Assembly: GCA_016285355.1 (NCBI GenBank)
Contig: JAEEQP010000019.1
Coordinates: 4,186 to 68,185, forward strand
Reading direction: 5' to 3'
Origin: Bacteroidales bacterium
GTDB lineage: Bacteria > Bacteroidota > Bacteroidia > Bacteroidales > F082
Length of the DNA stretch: 64,000 nt
Shown: one piece after another, positions 1-8,473 of the stretch
How positions within the stretch are numbered: position 1 is the stretch's first letter
Layout of the letters: the number at the start of each line of letters is the position of its first letter
Notes under the pieces: generated by a model
Databases searched by the model: none
Seen by the model: the letters and a program-made list of their open reading frames with translations, nothing else
Told to the model about the DNA's origin: nothing
Made by a program: the position numbers and the translations under genes

Positions 1-2
1 TC

Positions 3-1250
3 TTCGGCGATGGCAGTTCGCCGCTCAATGTACGACCTGCTTTGCCCTTTGAGGACACCCGTCTGCTTGACCTCTGCGCCCATACGATGTGGTTCCTGCC
101 CAATGTGGCTTCTTGCGATGCCATGGAAGCACTACTTCACCGTCCGGCTAACGGATTCTATCAGAACTACACCATCATCAACTGTAGCGGCGCCAAGGCA
201 GGCATCGGAATTGATGCCCGAGGACCAGTGCGTGAGGCTATGGGCGACAACCCTTTGAAAACACGCACCATCACGCTGACATGCGGCAAACTGACCACAG
301 GAGTAACGCTGCGTCCGTTGGGAGGACTGCTGATGCTGCGCAATTGTTCTAGTCCAGAGACGTATTTTCAGACGGCTTTCCGTGTACAAAGTCCGTGGAC
401 GGCCACCGACAAGGACGACCCCACGAAGCATACGATTCTCAAACCCACCTGTTATGTGTTTGATTTCGCCCCAAACCGTGCCTTGCGCGAAGTGGTGACC
501 TACGCCAACCAGTTAGATGTGGACAGCAACCGTCGGATCACCGACAAGGTAGATGAGTTCATCAACTTCCTGCCCATCTTGCAATTCGATGGCAGTTCTA
601 TGAAACGTGTGGATGCCACCGAGATACTTGATTTCGTTGATAATGGCACCAGTGGAACATTGCTTGCACGTCGTTGGAACAGCGCACAATTAGTCAATGT
701 CGATAACGCCACCCTTCAACGAGTGCTTGACAATCCCGAGGCATTGGCCACCATCATGAAGATTGAAGGCTTCCGCGCCTTGGGCAGCGACATCATCGAA
801 AACATTGTCAACCGAGCCGAGAAGATCAAGAAGTTGAAGCGCGAGGCGGGCGACAATAACGACCCCAAGAAGAAGAAAGAACTCACCGCCGAGGAGAAAG
901 AATATCGTTCCAAGCGGCGCGAGGTGCAGGAAAAACTGATGAAATTCGCCACCAGAATCCCCATCTTCATGTACCTCACTGATTATCGTGAAGAAAGTTT
1001 AGAAGATGTCATCCGCAAACTGGAACCAAGATTATTTGAGCGCGTCACAGGCCTCACCATCGACGACTTCGACCTGCTTTTGCGTGTCGGTGTCTTCAAC
1101 CGCGCCCAAATGAACGACGCCATCCTGAAGTTCCGCCGCTACGAGGATGCCTCGTTAGAATACACCGGCGTAAACCGCCATGCCTCCGACACCCGCATCG
1201 GCCTGATGGACAGCACCGTGCCGATTGAGGCGATGCTGGGTTCATGCTAA
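3..1250 (+). CDS. DEAD/DEAH-type helicase, C-terminal part (cut by left edge)
   Basis: The frame is open to the left edge, so the amino end with the Walker motifs is missing. A stretch near base 290 reads TTGVTLRPLGGLLMLR, followed by SPETYFQTAFRVQSPW near base 350. By eye this matches motifs V and VI of the superfamily 2 helicases found in large restriction-type or mobile-element proteins, where the usual form is TTGVTVPEW then SPALYMQAAFRAQNP. The remaining 250 residues hold a lysine-rich, probably coiled segment (about bases 810-930) and an alpha-helical tail with no motif I can name. The stop codon directly abuts the ATG of an AraC-type remnant. A role in restriction or plasmid and ICE biology is possible but cannot be decided without the N-terminus. 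Confidence 0.6.
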   Translation, partial: FGDGSSPLNVRPALPFEDTRLLDLCAHTMWFLPNVASCDAMEALLHRPANGFYQNYTIINCSGAKAGIGIDARGPVREAMGDNPLKTRTITLTCGKLTTGVTLRPLGGLLMLRNCSSPETYFQTAFRVQSPWTATDKDDPTKHTILKPTCYVFDFAPNRALREVVTYANQLDVDSNRRITDKVDEFINFLPILQFDGSSMKRVDATEILDFVDNGTSGTLLARRWNSAQLVNVDNATLQRVLDNPEALATIMKIEGFRALGSDIIENIVNRAEKIKKLKREAGDNNDPKKKKELTAEEKEYRSKRREVQEKLMKFATRIPIFMYLTDYREESLEDVIRKLEPRLFERVTGLTIDDFDLLLRVGVFNRAQMNDAILKFRRYEDASLEYTGVNRHASDTRIGLMDSTVPIEAMLGSC

Positions 1251-1406
1251 ATGATTTATGAAATCAAAAGCTATCTCGCCAGAACCGACCTCACCATAGA
1301 GGAAATCGCCGCCCACATGAACTACGACAATGTTTCATACCTCTGCCGTTTCTTCCGCAATGCCATAGGGCAATCGATGATGGAGTTTCGGCGGAAGCAG
1401 CGGTGA
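1251..1406 (+). pseudogene. Orphan AraC-family helix-turn-helix remnant (51 aa)
   Basis: A 51-codon frame begins at the base after the helicase stop and reads like the last half of an AraC/XylS DNA-binding domain: a short helix, then TIEEIAAHMNYDNVSYLCRFF, then a basic tail. AraC proteins carry two such helix-turn-helix units (about 100 aa) plus an effector or receiver domain; only one unit survives. The ATG may be fortuitous. I see no upstream portion in another frame because the helicase gene occupies that sequence. It is most simply a leftover from an insertion or deletion that joined the helicase end to an old regulator gene. A functional mini-regulator is unlikely. Confidence 0.6.
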
Positions 1407-1480
1407 CGCAACGAAACCGTACCCCAAGCCTTTGCCCGAATTGCGGATGCGTTGACGATTATTCTAATTCCATCGGTATC

Positions 1481-2140
1481 TTACTTACAATGCCTAACAA
1501 AGCATGAGAATATAGCCAAACTATCCGGGTCTGTTTTGAACATGTATTCGGGATGCCATTGGACAGCCCAGACAAAACGTTTGCCCACCATTTGTATTGC
1601 TTCGATGATACCGTCAGGGGCGACAGCCATTGGTGTCAAATCACTGCCGAGGTCTTTGGCGGCTTGGTGATGCAAAGTATTCACTTCGATGATGTCTTTG
1701 CATAACAGTGTTTTCAAATCTCCGTTCAGTATGACCTTATGCATCGGGGAACCGTATGGCTTGCCTTGTCGGTGGACAATCTCCGAAGGGTGTTCTGAAG
1801 AGAGGTCCTGCCAAAGCGTACCGCCCAAAAACAAATTGATGAACTGAAGACCACGGCAGACTCCAAGTATCGCCTTATCGGACAGCAAGGCTTTCGACAG
1901 CAGCAACGTTTCCAACTTATCGCGTTCCGAACAAGAACCGACATCCTGACCACCTGTAAACAGGAATCCGTCGCAAGTCTCCACAATACGGTCTGCGTCC
2001 TCTTCTGCCATCTCAAGGGGCAAGATAATAGGGATACCTCCGGCAGCCTTAATGCCTTCCAAGTAATCCGGCAGCATCCAAACACTTTTGCGCTCCGCAT
2101 CCCAAAGCGGCGTAACGCCGATTATTGGTGATTGTTTCAT
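1481..2140 (-). CDS. Class I glutamine amidotransferase-like hydrolase (peptidase C26, PuuD-like)
   Basis: A 219-aa cytoplasmic protein of the gamma-glutamyl-gamma-aminobutyrate hydrolase family, which cleaves gamma-glutamyl amides with a Cys-His-Glu triad. Visible: the opening strand PIIGVTPLWD, the TGGQDV loop, the nucleophile elbow GVCRGLQ, the conserved LGGTLWQDL that follows it, and the terminal QWHPE carrying His and Glu. Oddity: between TGGQDV and ERDKLE only about four residues remain, where family members usually have 15-20 (the DPxxYGEEP segment), so an active-site loop is shortened. The gene follows the flavin-reductase-like lipoprotein by 24 bases on the same strand and is probably co-transcribed with it. 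Substrate unknown. Confidence 0.82.
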   Translation of the reverse strand: MKQSPIIGVTPLWDAERKSVWMLPDYLEGIKAAGGIPIILPLEMAEEDADRIVETCDGFLFTGGQDVGSCSERDKLETLLLSKALLSDKAILGVCRGLQFINLFLGGTLWQDLSSEHPSEIVHRQGKPYGSPMHKVILNGDLKTLLCKDIIEVNTLHHQAAKDLGSDLTPMAVAPDGIIEAIQMVGKRFVWAVQWHPEYMFKTDPDSLAIFSCFVRHCK

Positions 2141-2164
2141 AGATACCTTCTGAATGGGATATAA

Positions 2165-2770
2165 TTATCTTCTCCAAGCTCCGATGACCTCTCCGACATA
2201 GACGGTGTGAATACCGGCATCAAAGCCGTCATACCATTTTTTGGGAGTGCCGTTGCGGAAATCCTGCTCTGTCTGGTGCCAAACCGACATGGTTTCGCAT
2301 TCGATAACCAAATTGGCCTCCTCGTAATATGGTGTGCCATGTTCGGTGTATGCTACATGGAGTCCAAGCGCAGCAGCTTTGTCGCCATCACGACCGCTGT
2401 TGCTGCCCATGTATTGCCACACTTTTGAGTCATCAAACTGCATAATAGTGAAGCGCGGATATTTCTCCATGAACTCCCATGTGTAGCGGCCAGGGGCCAC
2501 ATAAACGGTTACTGCCGGACGGTCGTGGCCCAAATAGTTGCCAATGCCGCCCCAGCCAATGGTCATGGCGTTGTTCCGTGTGGTGTCGCCGCTGCATAAG
2601 ATGAGGTTTTCGGTGAACCATGTGAAGCCGTTCTTCTCAAACGCTTTTTGCACATCAAAAGCAGTCAATTCGTTGTTTTCCTTATTCATAGTTTGTTGTT
2701 CTTGTTCTTTGTTGTTGCAGCCGGCGGCCATCATCAACGCCACTACTGCGAGAAATAATGCTTTTTTCAT
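2165..2770 (-). CDS. Flavin reductase-like domain lipoprotein
   Basis: A 201-aa protein with a lipoprotein signal peptide (MKKALFLAVVALMMAAGC, lipobox cysteine at residue 18), so it should be exported and lipid-anchored. The mature part resembles the FMN-binding flavin-reductase-like split beta-barrel: NAMTIGWGGIG, then a PAVTVYVAPGRYTWEF stretch and a PRFTIMQF strand. Cytoplasmic members of this family bind FMN; an envelope-located version is less usual and may receive its flavin outside the inner membrane. A TAnnTTTG box lies 18 bases upstream. The C26 hydrolase follows. Enzyme activity is inferred from the fold only. Confidence 0.72.
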   Translation of the reverse strand: MKKALFLAVVALMMAAGCNNKEQEQQTMNKENNELTAFDVQKAFEKNGFTWFTENLILCSGDTTRNNAMTIGWGGIGNYLGHDRPAVTVYVAPGRYTWEFMEKYPRFTIMQFDDSKVWQYMGSNSGRDGDKAAALGLHVAYTEHGTPYYEEANLVIECETMSVWHQTEQDFRNGTPKKWYDGFDAGIHTVYVGEVIGAWRR

Positions 2771-2787
2771 TTTAATTAGTTTTGCTG

Positions 2788-2795
2788 CAAAAGTA
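2788..2795 (-). promoter_or_regulatory. Bacteroidota-type -7 box for the flavin-reductase lipoprotein
   Basis: Read on the minus strand the sequence is TACTTTTG, fitting the TAnnTTTG consensus of Bacteroidota primary promoters. It lies 18 bases upstream of the ATG at 2770. It directly abuts the T-tract of the terminator at 2797-2832. Confidence 0.55.
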
Positions 2796-2796
2796 T

Positions 2797-2832
2797 AAAA
2801 AATGTGCGAAACAAATTACTTCGTTCCGCACA
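2797..2832 (-). terminator. Intrinsic terminator after the nitroreductase
   Basis: On the minus strand TGTGCGGAAC pairs with GTTTCGCACA (one mismatch) around a short A/T-rich loop and is followed by six T residues. It sits between the nitroreductase stop (2913) and the promoter of the next gene, separating the two units. Confidence 0.65.
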
Positions 2833-2912
2833 GTATAACTAATGTGGAAACAAAACCGCCACAATGGCACAAAACCTTTGTGGAGAGTTATGTCTCTTAT
2901 AGCAAATAGTAC

Positions 2913-3599
2913 CTACACCCAAGAAAAATTCTCCTTCCCTGCCCCAATCTCAAAATGGTATTTTGCAATGCCGAGGTCGAGGTGCGAATAGCCTATGAGA
3001 GAGAACTTTGTCTGCGCTTCCACCTGATTGTTGTCGTGAAGAACGAACGCAAACTTCTGCTGGTTGACAGCTGTGGGCGCAAGCAGCGCAGCCTCTACGC
3101 CATGTACGAACCAGTCGGGGAAGCTGGCGGCGACCGACTTGTTCACCGCTATGTCGTCGAGGGTCTTTTTCTGCGGGTGTGGCTTGCCTTGCGTCGCACC
3201 ATACCCGAAAGAGATTACGCATTTCAGTTCCTCGTCCTGCTCCACAGAATAGGCCTCTTTGACCTTCTTGAAAGACCCGCCGACCCAGCACGAATTGAGT
3301 CCGAAGATTTGTAGCTGTAGCACCAGCTTCTCACCATAATAGCCAGCCGTCACGGCACCGCTGTTACCTTTGGGCGCAACGATGGCGAGATAGTTGCCCA
3401 CATTCTCAAACTTGCCGTATTTGGCCAGCATTGAAGCGAACGCCTTGGGTTCATTGGCAATCAGTTGGAAATGTACACTGCCTTCGCGATTGCAAAGGGT
3501 GATGCACTCTTGTATCGCCTCGATTTTCTCCGCCTCAATGGGTTTGTTTAGATACTGCCGCACGGAATGTCGGGCAGTGATGGCTTCTGTTAGTGTCAT
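2913..3599 (-). CDS. Nitroreductase family protein
   Basis: A 228-aa FMN-dependent NAD(P)H oxidoreductase of the nitroreductase superfamily. The amino end has the family's diagnostic ARHSVRQYLNKPI (FMN phosphate-binding Arg/Ser), and YYGEKLVLQLQIFGLNSCWVG matches the central helix of the two-domain members. The C-terminal half, with EAALLAPTAVNQQKF, contains the second conserved flavin-contact segment. It lies alone between two terminator or promoter regions. Physiological substrate cannot be read from sequence; enoates, quinones or nitroaromatics are typical for the fold. Confidence 0.85.
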   Translation of the reverse strand: MTLTEAITARHSVRQYLNKPIEAEKIEAIQECITLCNREGSVHFQLIANEPKAFASMLAKYGKFENVGNYLAIVAPKGNSGAVTAGYYGEKLVLQLQIFGLNSCWVGGSFKKVKEAYSVEQDEELKCVISFGYGATQGKPHPQKKTLDDIAVNKSVAASFPDWFVHGVEAALLAPTAVNQQKFAFVLHDNNQVEAQTKFSLIGYSHLDLGIAKYHFEIGAGKENFSWV

Positions 3600-3664
3600 A
3601 TTGTCGTTTTAGTTTATTGAAATAGTCATACATTGGAGACCCGAATCATGCCTCTGTGAAGTGA

Positions 3665-5257
3665 TTACTTTACCGAAACTTTCCGTTCAAAGACCATTCC
3701 GTCGACAGCGGTGATGCGCAACAAATACATGCCTTCCGCCCAATCGCTGACATGGATTTCTGTCGCATTTTTGAAAGTCTTCACCTTTTGGCCAAGCGCA
3801 TTGAAAACTTGCACTTCCGCAGGCTCAACACCTTGAATGTAAAGTGTTTCCGAAGCGGGATTCGGATAGACCATCACCTGTTGCGCCATTTCGGCAATCA
3901 CATCATATTCTGTTTGGAAGGTCATGGGTGCGCCCCATTCCAACCAACTTCCGTCGTCAAACTCACAGGCCATCGTAAACTCATAATAAACGTCTTCCTC
4001 AAGGTCCTCAATAACAGTCTCTACATAACCATCAGTCGGCACGTCCACTTCAATCCACTCAGTATCGTCCAATTTATGATATTTGAAATAAGCCCTCGCA
4101 AAATGATCATTGCCCTCGTGAATCCATGCTGATAGCTTGGCAGAGTGCGTGGTGACATCAGAGGCTTCATAAAGGATGAAACTCGATAAGCCATGGATAG
4201 GATAGCCGTTGTTGGTGCCGTTGTCCATCACAAATGCGTGTGAACTTTGGTCGAGTTGGTTCTTGAACTCCTCGGTCTGCATTTCTTCGGCAGTCATGCC
4301 CGTACCGTAACCGTTGTTGCCTCCAGCTGAAGTCAGGAAGAAACAATTGGTGACATCAATGGTATTTTCCGCCTTGGTCGGGTCGATGGGGCTGACCATG
4401 CCGAAAATGCCGCCCGAAGTGCCTCCGCTGACTTGACCGACATTGTAACAATCCATAACATAAGTCTCTGCCGACTCCACCGTGGCACCCAACACACCGG
4501 CGGAAATGCCCATCAACATGGCGGTTGCATTGGCAGAACCTGTGTTGTAGCATTTTGCAATTGAGGCATTACCCTGAGCGAAACACACTACACCGCCTGC
4601 CACAGCAGCACCCATGAAATTGCTGTTGGTAGCCGTGACATTGGCCGACGAAGAGCATTCAACCACGCTGCCGTTTTGGACACCAGCCACCACACCTGCA
4701 GCCCCGCAATAAGAACCACTGTTGGTCACACTGACCGAGCCTGAAAAACTGCAACGGTATACCATCCCACCTTCAGCAACGCCACCTACTACACCTGAAG
4801 CACCTATGCCAGTAGAAATGACCGTGCCGCTGACCGAAAGGTTTCGAACACAACCTTTTTCTCCGCCCACTGCGGCAAACAGACCCGCCAAGTCGGCAGA
4901 AGTCTGAATCCGCAAGTTCTCGACCTGATGATAGCCTCCGTCGAAGTAGCCGGCAAAATAAAAGCCATTCATGCTGTAGTCAACATTGCCGATGGGTGTC
5001 CAATTAAGGTTGTTCAAGTCAAGGTCATCCGTGAGCAAGAAATATTCCCCGACAAAAACACCCTGTTCTGAGGATTGATAACCTTCGTTGACTTTTTCGG
5101 CCAGATAAGCCAAATTCGCGGCTGTCTCAATACGGTAAGGATTGTAGAAAGTGCCCTCACCTTGGGTCCAAGGCTCAGACGTGCCGTCCCAAATGCTGGT
5201 TCCCATTAGATTGAATGTCAATGCCATGGCGATGATGGAAAGTGATAATTTCTTCAT
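3665..5257 (-). CDS. Secreted T9SS cargo protein with GLUG-like repeats
   Basis: A 530-aa exported protein. Residues 1-20 form a signal peptide; the next segment (WDGTSEPWTQGEGTFYNPY) is typical of Bacteroidota surface proteins that start with a 'wdGsa..p..GsGtennPY' motif. Residues about 100-310 contain glycine/serine-rich repeats of the GLUG type, predicted as a right-handed beta-helix. A fibronectin-III-like region (about 360-440) follows, and the last 75 residues begin with YPNPASETLYI and end in a charged strand, matching the T9SS type A sorting domain. It is therefore likely secreted through the outer membrane and surface-attached. Function unknown; an adhesin or matrix role is plausible. 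A promoter box lies 20 bases upstream. Confidence 0.82.
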   Translation of the reverse strand: MKKLSLSIIAMALTFNLMGTSIWDGTSEPWTQGEGTFYNPYRIETAANLAYLAEKVNEGYQSSEQGVFVGEYFLLTDDLDLNNLNWTPIGNVDYSMNGFYFAGYFDGGYHQVENLRIQTSADLAGLFAAVGGEKGCVRNLSVSGTVISTGIGASGVVGGVAEGGMVYRCSFSGSVSVTNSGSYCGAAGVVAGVQNGSVVECSSSANVTATNSNFMGAAVAGGVVCFAQGNASIAKCYNTGSANATAMLMGISAGVLGATVESAETYVMDCYNVGQVSGGTSGGIFGMVSPIDPTKAENTIDVTNCFFLTSAGGNNGYGTGMTAEEMQTEEFKNQLDQSSHAFVMDNGTNNGYPIHGLSSFILYEASDVTTHSAKLSAWIHEGNDHFARAYFKYHKLDDTEWIEVDVPTDGYVETVIEDLEEDVYYEFTMACEFDDGSWLEWGAPMTFQTEYDVIAEMAQQVMVYPNPASETLYIQGVEPAEVQVFNALGQKVKTFKNATEIHVSDWAEGMYLLRITAVDGMVFERKVSVK

Positions 5258-5276
5258 TTTGTTCGATTTTTTCCTG

Positions 5277-5284
5277 CAAAGTTA
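5277..5284 (-). promoter_or_regulatory. Bacteroidota-type -7 box for the GLUG-repeat protein
   Basis: Minus strand TAACTTTG followed by CAGG, an exact TAnnTTTG match, 20 bases before the ATG at 5257. Confidence 0.6.
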
Positions 5285-5344
5285 TAAAACATTTCGACGA
5301 AATCAGCGTTATCATCCTATAAATTCGTATTTTTACCGCCTAAA

Positions 5345-7681
5345 ATGTATCGTATGAAATACTTGAAGTTTTTTACCCTCATCATAGCCTCATGGCTCGT
5401 TTCGGCCAACCTTTTCGCCCAAGACGGTGTCTCCATCGGGAATTGGCGCACGCACCTGCCTTATCAGAAAGTGATTGCCGTGGAGCCAGTAGGAAACAAG
5501 ATTTACGCTGCTACGGAATATGAACTGTTCTATTACGACAAAGAGGACAACTCTATTAATATCTTGAACAAAATCAACGGTTTGTCCGACATCGGCATCA
5601 GCACTATGCGCTACAACACGAGCCAACGAAAGCTGTTCGTCGCATATACCAATGCCAATGTCGACCTCATTGATTCCGAGGGCAACATCAAGAATATGAG
5701 CGACATAAAGGATAAGAACATCGTAGGCAATAAGAACATCAACCATGTATTTTTCGACGGTGATTTGGCGTACACGGCCTGCGGTTTCGGTATCGTGGTT
5801 TTCGACCTGAAAAAAGAGGAGGTGAAAGACACTTATTATATTGGCAACCAAGGTGATGCAGTGAATGTAACCGATATTGCCATCTTCAATGGCCGTATTT
5901 ATGCCTCAACCGACGATGGCATATATTACGCCTCACAAGATGCTCAAAACCTGGCTAATTATTCGGCTTGGCATTTCGATAACAGCCTGATTCATCCCCA
6001 TTTGGCATACACCGAGATGGAAGTGTTCAACGGAAAGTTGTATCTGAATTATGATGGTGGCTATGAAGCCGATACACTTTTTGTCAACGATGGGAATCTC
6101 TGGGGTTATTTTGACAAACAGGATGTGAACCAAAAGTTTGAGCTGCGAGCCTACGACGACCGTTTTATCCTCACCAACCGCTACAAGGTTTCGGTGCGCG
6201 ATGCCAATCTAAATGAAATGTTGGGGATTTATTCTCCTGGCGGTTCCATTGAACCACTTTCGGCTGCCGTTGACAACAGTGGCAACTATTGGATTGGCGA
6301 CACCCGACGCGGCCTCGTCATGACAAGTGACGGCTGGAACAACATGGATGTGAAGCCCAATGGTCCTGCTTCAAAAAACGTCTTTGAACTTCAAGCCTGC
6401 GGTGACCAAGTTTGGATTGCTACAGGTGGCCACGCCGCCAACTGGGGCAAACGCTATATGAAAGAAGGTGTCGCCCGATTCAACGGATTGTGGACGATTC
6501 TCAACAGTTCCACCCTGCCTGATTTTGGAACATATTCGGATTTTGTTTGCACGGTCACCGACCCCAACGATCCTTCCGTAACATACGTCGGCACTTGGGG
6601 CAAAGGGCTTTTGAAATTCCAAAACGACGAATTGGTCGAAGTGTACAACGCCGACAACAGCACGTTGGACTATTGGGTGAAAGACCAAACTCTAATCAAT
6701 ATCAGCGGTTTAGCCTTTGACAGTAAAGGGAATCTTTGGGTCGCCAATACAGGTGCCAACAAACTCCTTTCTATGATGGAACGCACCACCGGCAACTGGC
6801 GTTCCTTCAACTTGGGTGGCAGCCTCAGCGGCATTGACATTGGCACATTGCTCATCGATGACAATGATTATAAGTGGATGATCCGCCGTGGCGGTGAGGT
6901 CATCGTTTTCAATGACAGCGGCACCTTCGACAATCCCACCGATGACCAAGCCGTCAACCTGAATACAGCTGCGGGCAACGGTAAACTGGCTGGTGCTGTC
7001 AACTGTCTCATCCTTGGCGATAAAGGCGAAGTTTGGGTCGGAACCGACAAAGGTCCTTGCCTGTTTGACGACACAAAGAAAATCTTCAGCGGCTCCAACT
7101 TCGACGCCATCCAAAAGGAAGTGCCCCGCAATGATGGCACCAACCAATACGACTACCTCTTCGACGGATCCAATGTGCTTTCAATGGCTGCTATGGAAGG
7201 TTCCAACCAGATTTGGTTCGGCCTTGAATCGGGGGTTTATCTCATGTCATTTGAAAACAAACCCAAGGAAATCCACTATTTCAACACCGACAACAGTCCC
7301 TTGTTAGACAATGCCGTCACCACTATGGCTGTCGACAAGAGCGGCGAAGTGTTTTTTGGTACAGGTAGCGGTGTCATCTCCTATCGCGGCGAATATGCCA
7401 CTCCAGAGCCGATTATCAGCGAGGTAGTAGCCTATCCTAATCCTGTACGGATGAATTATTCGGGTTATGTCGGAATCAAAGGCTTGGTTTCCAATTCTTT
7501 AGTTAGAATCACCACTGTGGACGGCACTTTTGTCACGCAACTAATTTCGGAAGGTGGTCAGGCCGTTTGGGACTGCACCAACATCAATGGAGAGCGAGTG
7601 GAGCCTGGAGTCTATTTCATCTTCGTCAGCACCAAGCAAGGCACCAACAAGTTCGCCACCAAGATTCTCGTTCAAAACTGA
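5345..7681 (+). CDS. porZ: PorZ-like T9SS component
   Basis: A 778-aa exported protein resembling PorZ, which cooperates with PorU at the cell surface and delivers anionic LPS to T9SS cargo in Porphyromonas. A signal peptide ends near residue 26 (SANLFAQ). Two seven-bladed propeller-like halves with recurring 'NGLSDIGIS', 'IYASTDDGIYY' and 'IWFGLESGVYLM' blades fill residues 30-680, and the tail AYPNPVRMNYSGYVG starts a sorting-domain-like beta-sandwich, as in known PorZ. The ATG at 5354 (MKYLKF) is an equally good start and gives a cleaner signal peptide. A weak promoter box TATTTTTA lies at 5328-5335. The porZ-recO order is common in Bacteroidota and supports the call. Confidence 0.85.
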   Translation: MYRMKYLKFFTLIIASWLVSANLFAQDGVSIGNWRTHLPYQKVIAVEPVGNKIYAATEYELFYYDKEDNSINILNKINGLSDIGISTMRYNTSQRKLFVAYTNANVDLIDSEGNIKNMSDIKDKNIVGNKNINHVFFDGDLAYTACGFGIVVFDLKKEEVKDTYYIGNQGDAVNVTDIAIFNGRIYASTDDGIYYASQDAQNLANYSAWHFDNSLIHPHLAYTEMEVFNGKLYLNYDGGYEADTLFVNDGNLWGYFDKQDVNQKFELRAYDDRFILTNRYKVSVRDANLNEMLGIYSPGGSIEPLSAAVDNSGNYWIGDTRRGLVMTSDGWNNMDVKPNGPASKNVFELQACGDQVWIATGGHAANWGKRYMKEGVARFNGLWTILNSSTLPDFGTYSDFVCTVTDPNDPSVTYVGTWGKGLLKFQNDELVEVYNADNSTLDYWVKDQTLINISGLAFDSKGNLWVANTGANKLLSMMERTTGNWRSFNLGGSLSGIDIGTLLIDDNDYKWMIRRGGEVIVFNDSGTFDNPTDDQAVNLNTAAGNGKLAGAVNCLILGDKGEVWVGTDKGPCLFDDTKKIFSGSNFDAIQKEVPRNDGTNQYDYLFDGSNVLSMAAMEGSNQIWFGLESGVYLMSFENKPKEIHYFNTDNSPLLDNAVTTMAVDKSGEVFFGTGSGVISYRGEYATPEPIISEVVAYPNPVRMNYSGYVGIKGLVSNSLVRITTVDGTFVTQLISEGGQAVWDCTNINGERVEPGVYFIFVSTKQGTNKFATKILVQN

Positions 7682-8406
7682 TGGATGACAAAATTCAAGG
7701 CATCGTCCTGCAAACCATCCGCTACGGTGACACCAGTTTGATTGTCAAGGTGTTCACCCGCAACTATGGCTTGAAGTCTTATATGGTGAAAGGTGCTTTC
7801 AATCGAAGTTCCAAAAACCGTGTAGCTTTGTTCCAAAACCTCAACCTTATTAATTATATAGGTGTGGAAAAAGCCAACAAAGGCACGTTGGGCTATATGA
7901 AAGATGTGCAGCTTTCTTTTGTCTATCAAAATCTCCCTTTGGTGATGAATAAAAGTGCCATCTTGATGTATGTCAGCGAATTGCTGTCAAAGACCATCAC
8001 AGAGCAAGAGCAGAATGAAGCACTTTATGACTTTATCTTCCGTTCCCTTCAGTGGCTCGATTTGGTCGAAAAAGACTATGCGAATTTTCCGTTGTTCTTC
8101 ACCTTGGAACTGACACGTCACTTAGGTTTCTATCCCAAATCAAATCATAAAGAAGGGTATTGCTTTGATATGATGGAAGGCTCGTTTGCACATGACTATC
8201 CGCTGCATCCCTATTATTTTGATACAGAATCTGCTGCTTTGCTTTCGCGTTTGCTCGATGTGGGCATTGACGAAGCTTGTAGCATTCCGCTTCGGGTGTC
8301 ATACCGTCGTGAGTTACTGGATAACCTCATCGTATTCATGCGCCTTCATGCCCCAATCATGAAAGACTTCCATTCCCATGAGGTACTGAAAACCGTGTTG
8401 GAATAA
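7681..8406 (+). CDS. recO: DNA repair protein RecO
   Basis: A 241-aa protein with the RecO opening (MDDKIQGIVLQTIRYGDTS), an OB-fold N-terminal domain and an alpha-helical C-terminal domain. RecO loads RecA on SSB-coated DNA with RecR in gap and recombination repair. I start at 7681, where the ATG overlaps the last base of the porZ stop codon; a longer frame from 7567 would only read porZ sequence out of frame. Zinc-binding cysteines seen in some RecO proteins are absent. The pairing with porZ looks translationally coupled. Confidence 0.9.
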   Translation: MDDKIQGIVLQTIRYGDTSLIVKVFTRNYGLKSYMVKGAFNRSSKNRVALFQNLNLINYIGVEKANKGTLGYMKDVQLSFVYQNLPLVMNKSAILMYVSELLSKTITEQEQNEALYDFIFRSLQWLDLVEKDYANFPLFFTLELTRHLGFYPKSNHKEGYCFDMMEGSFAHDYPLHPYYFDTESAALLSRLLDVGIDEACSIPLRVSYRRELLDNLIVFMRLHAPIMKDFHSHEVLKTVLE

Positions 8407-8430
8407 AAAAAGCCAGCCTTACGACTGGCT
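8405..8430 (-). terminator. Intrinsic terminator between convergent recO and the coiled-coil gene
   Basis: AGCCAG (8411-8416) pairs with CTGGCT (8425-8430); on the minus strand the stem is followed by six T residues (8405-8410). It ends transcription of the minus-strand coiled-coil gene; the plus side lacks a T-tract. Confidence 0.65.
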
Positions 8431-8473
8431 CACAAACAATAAATGAAAAAAACAAAACTTTTCTAAAACAAAA

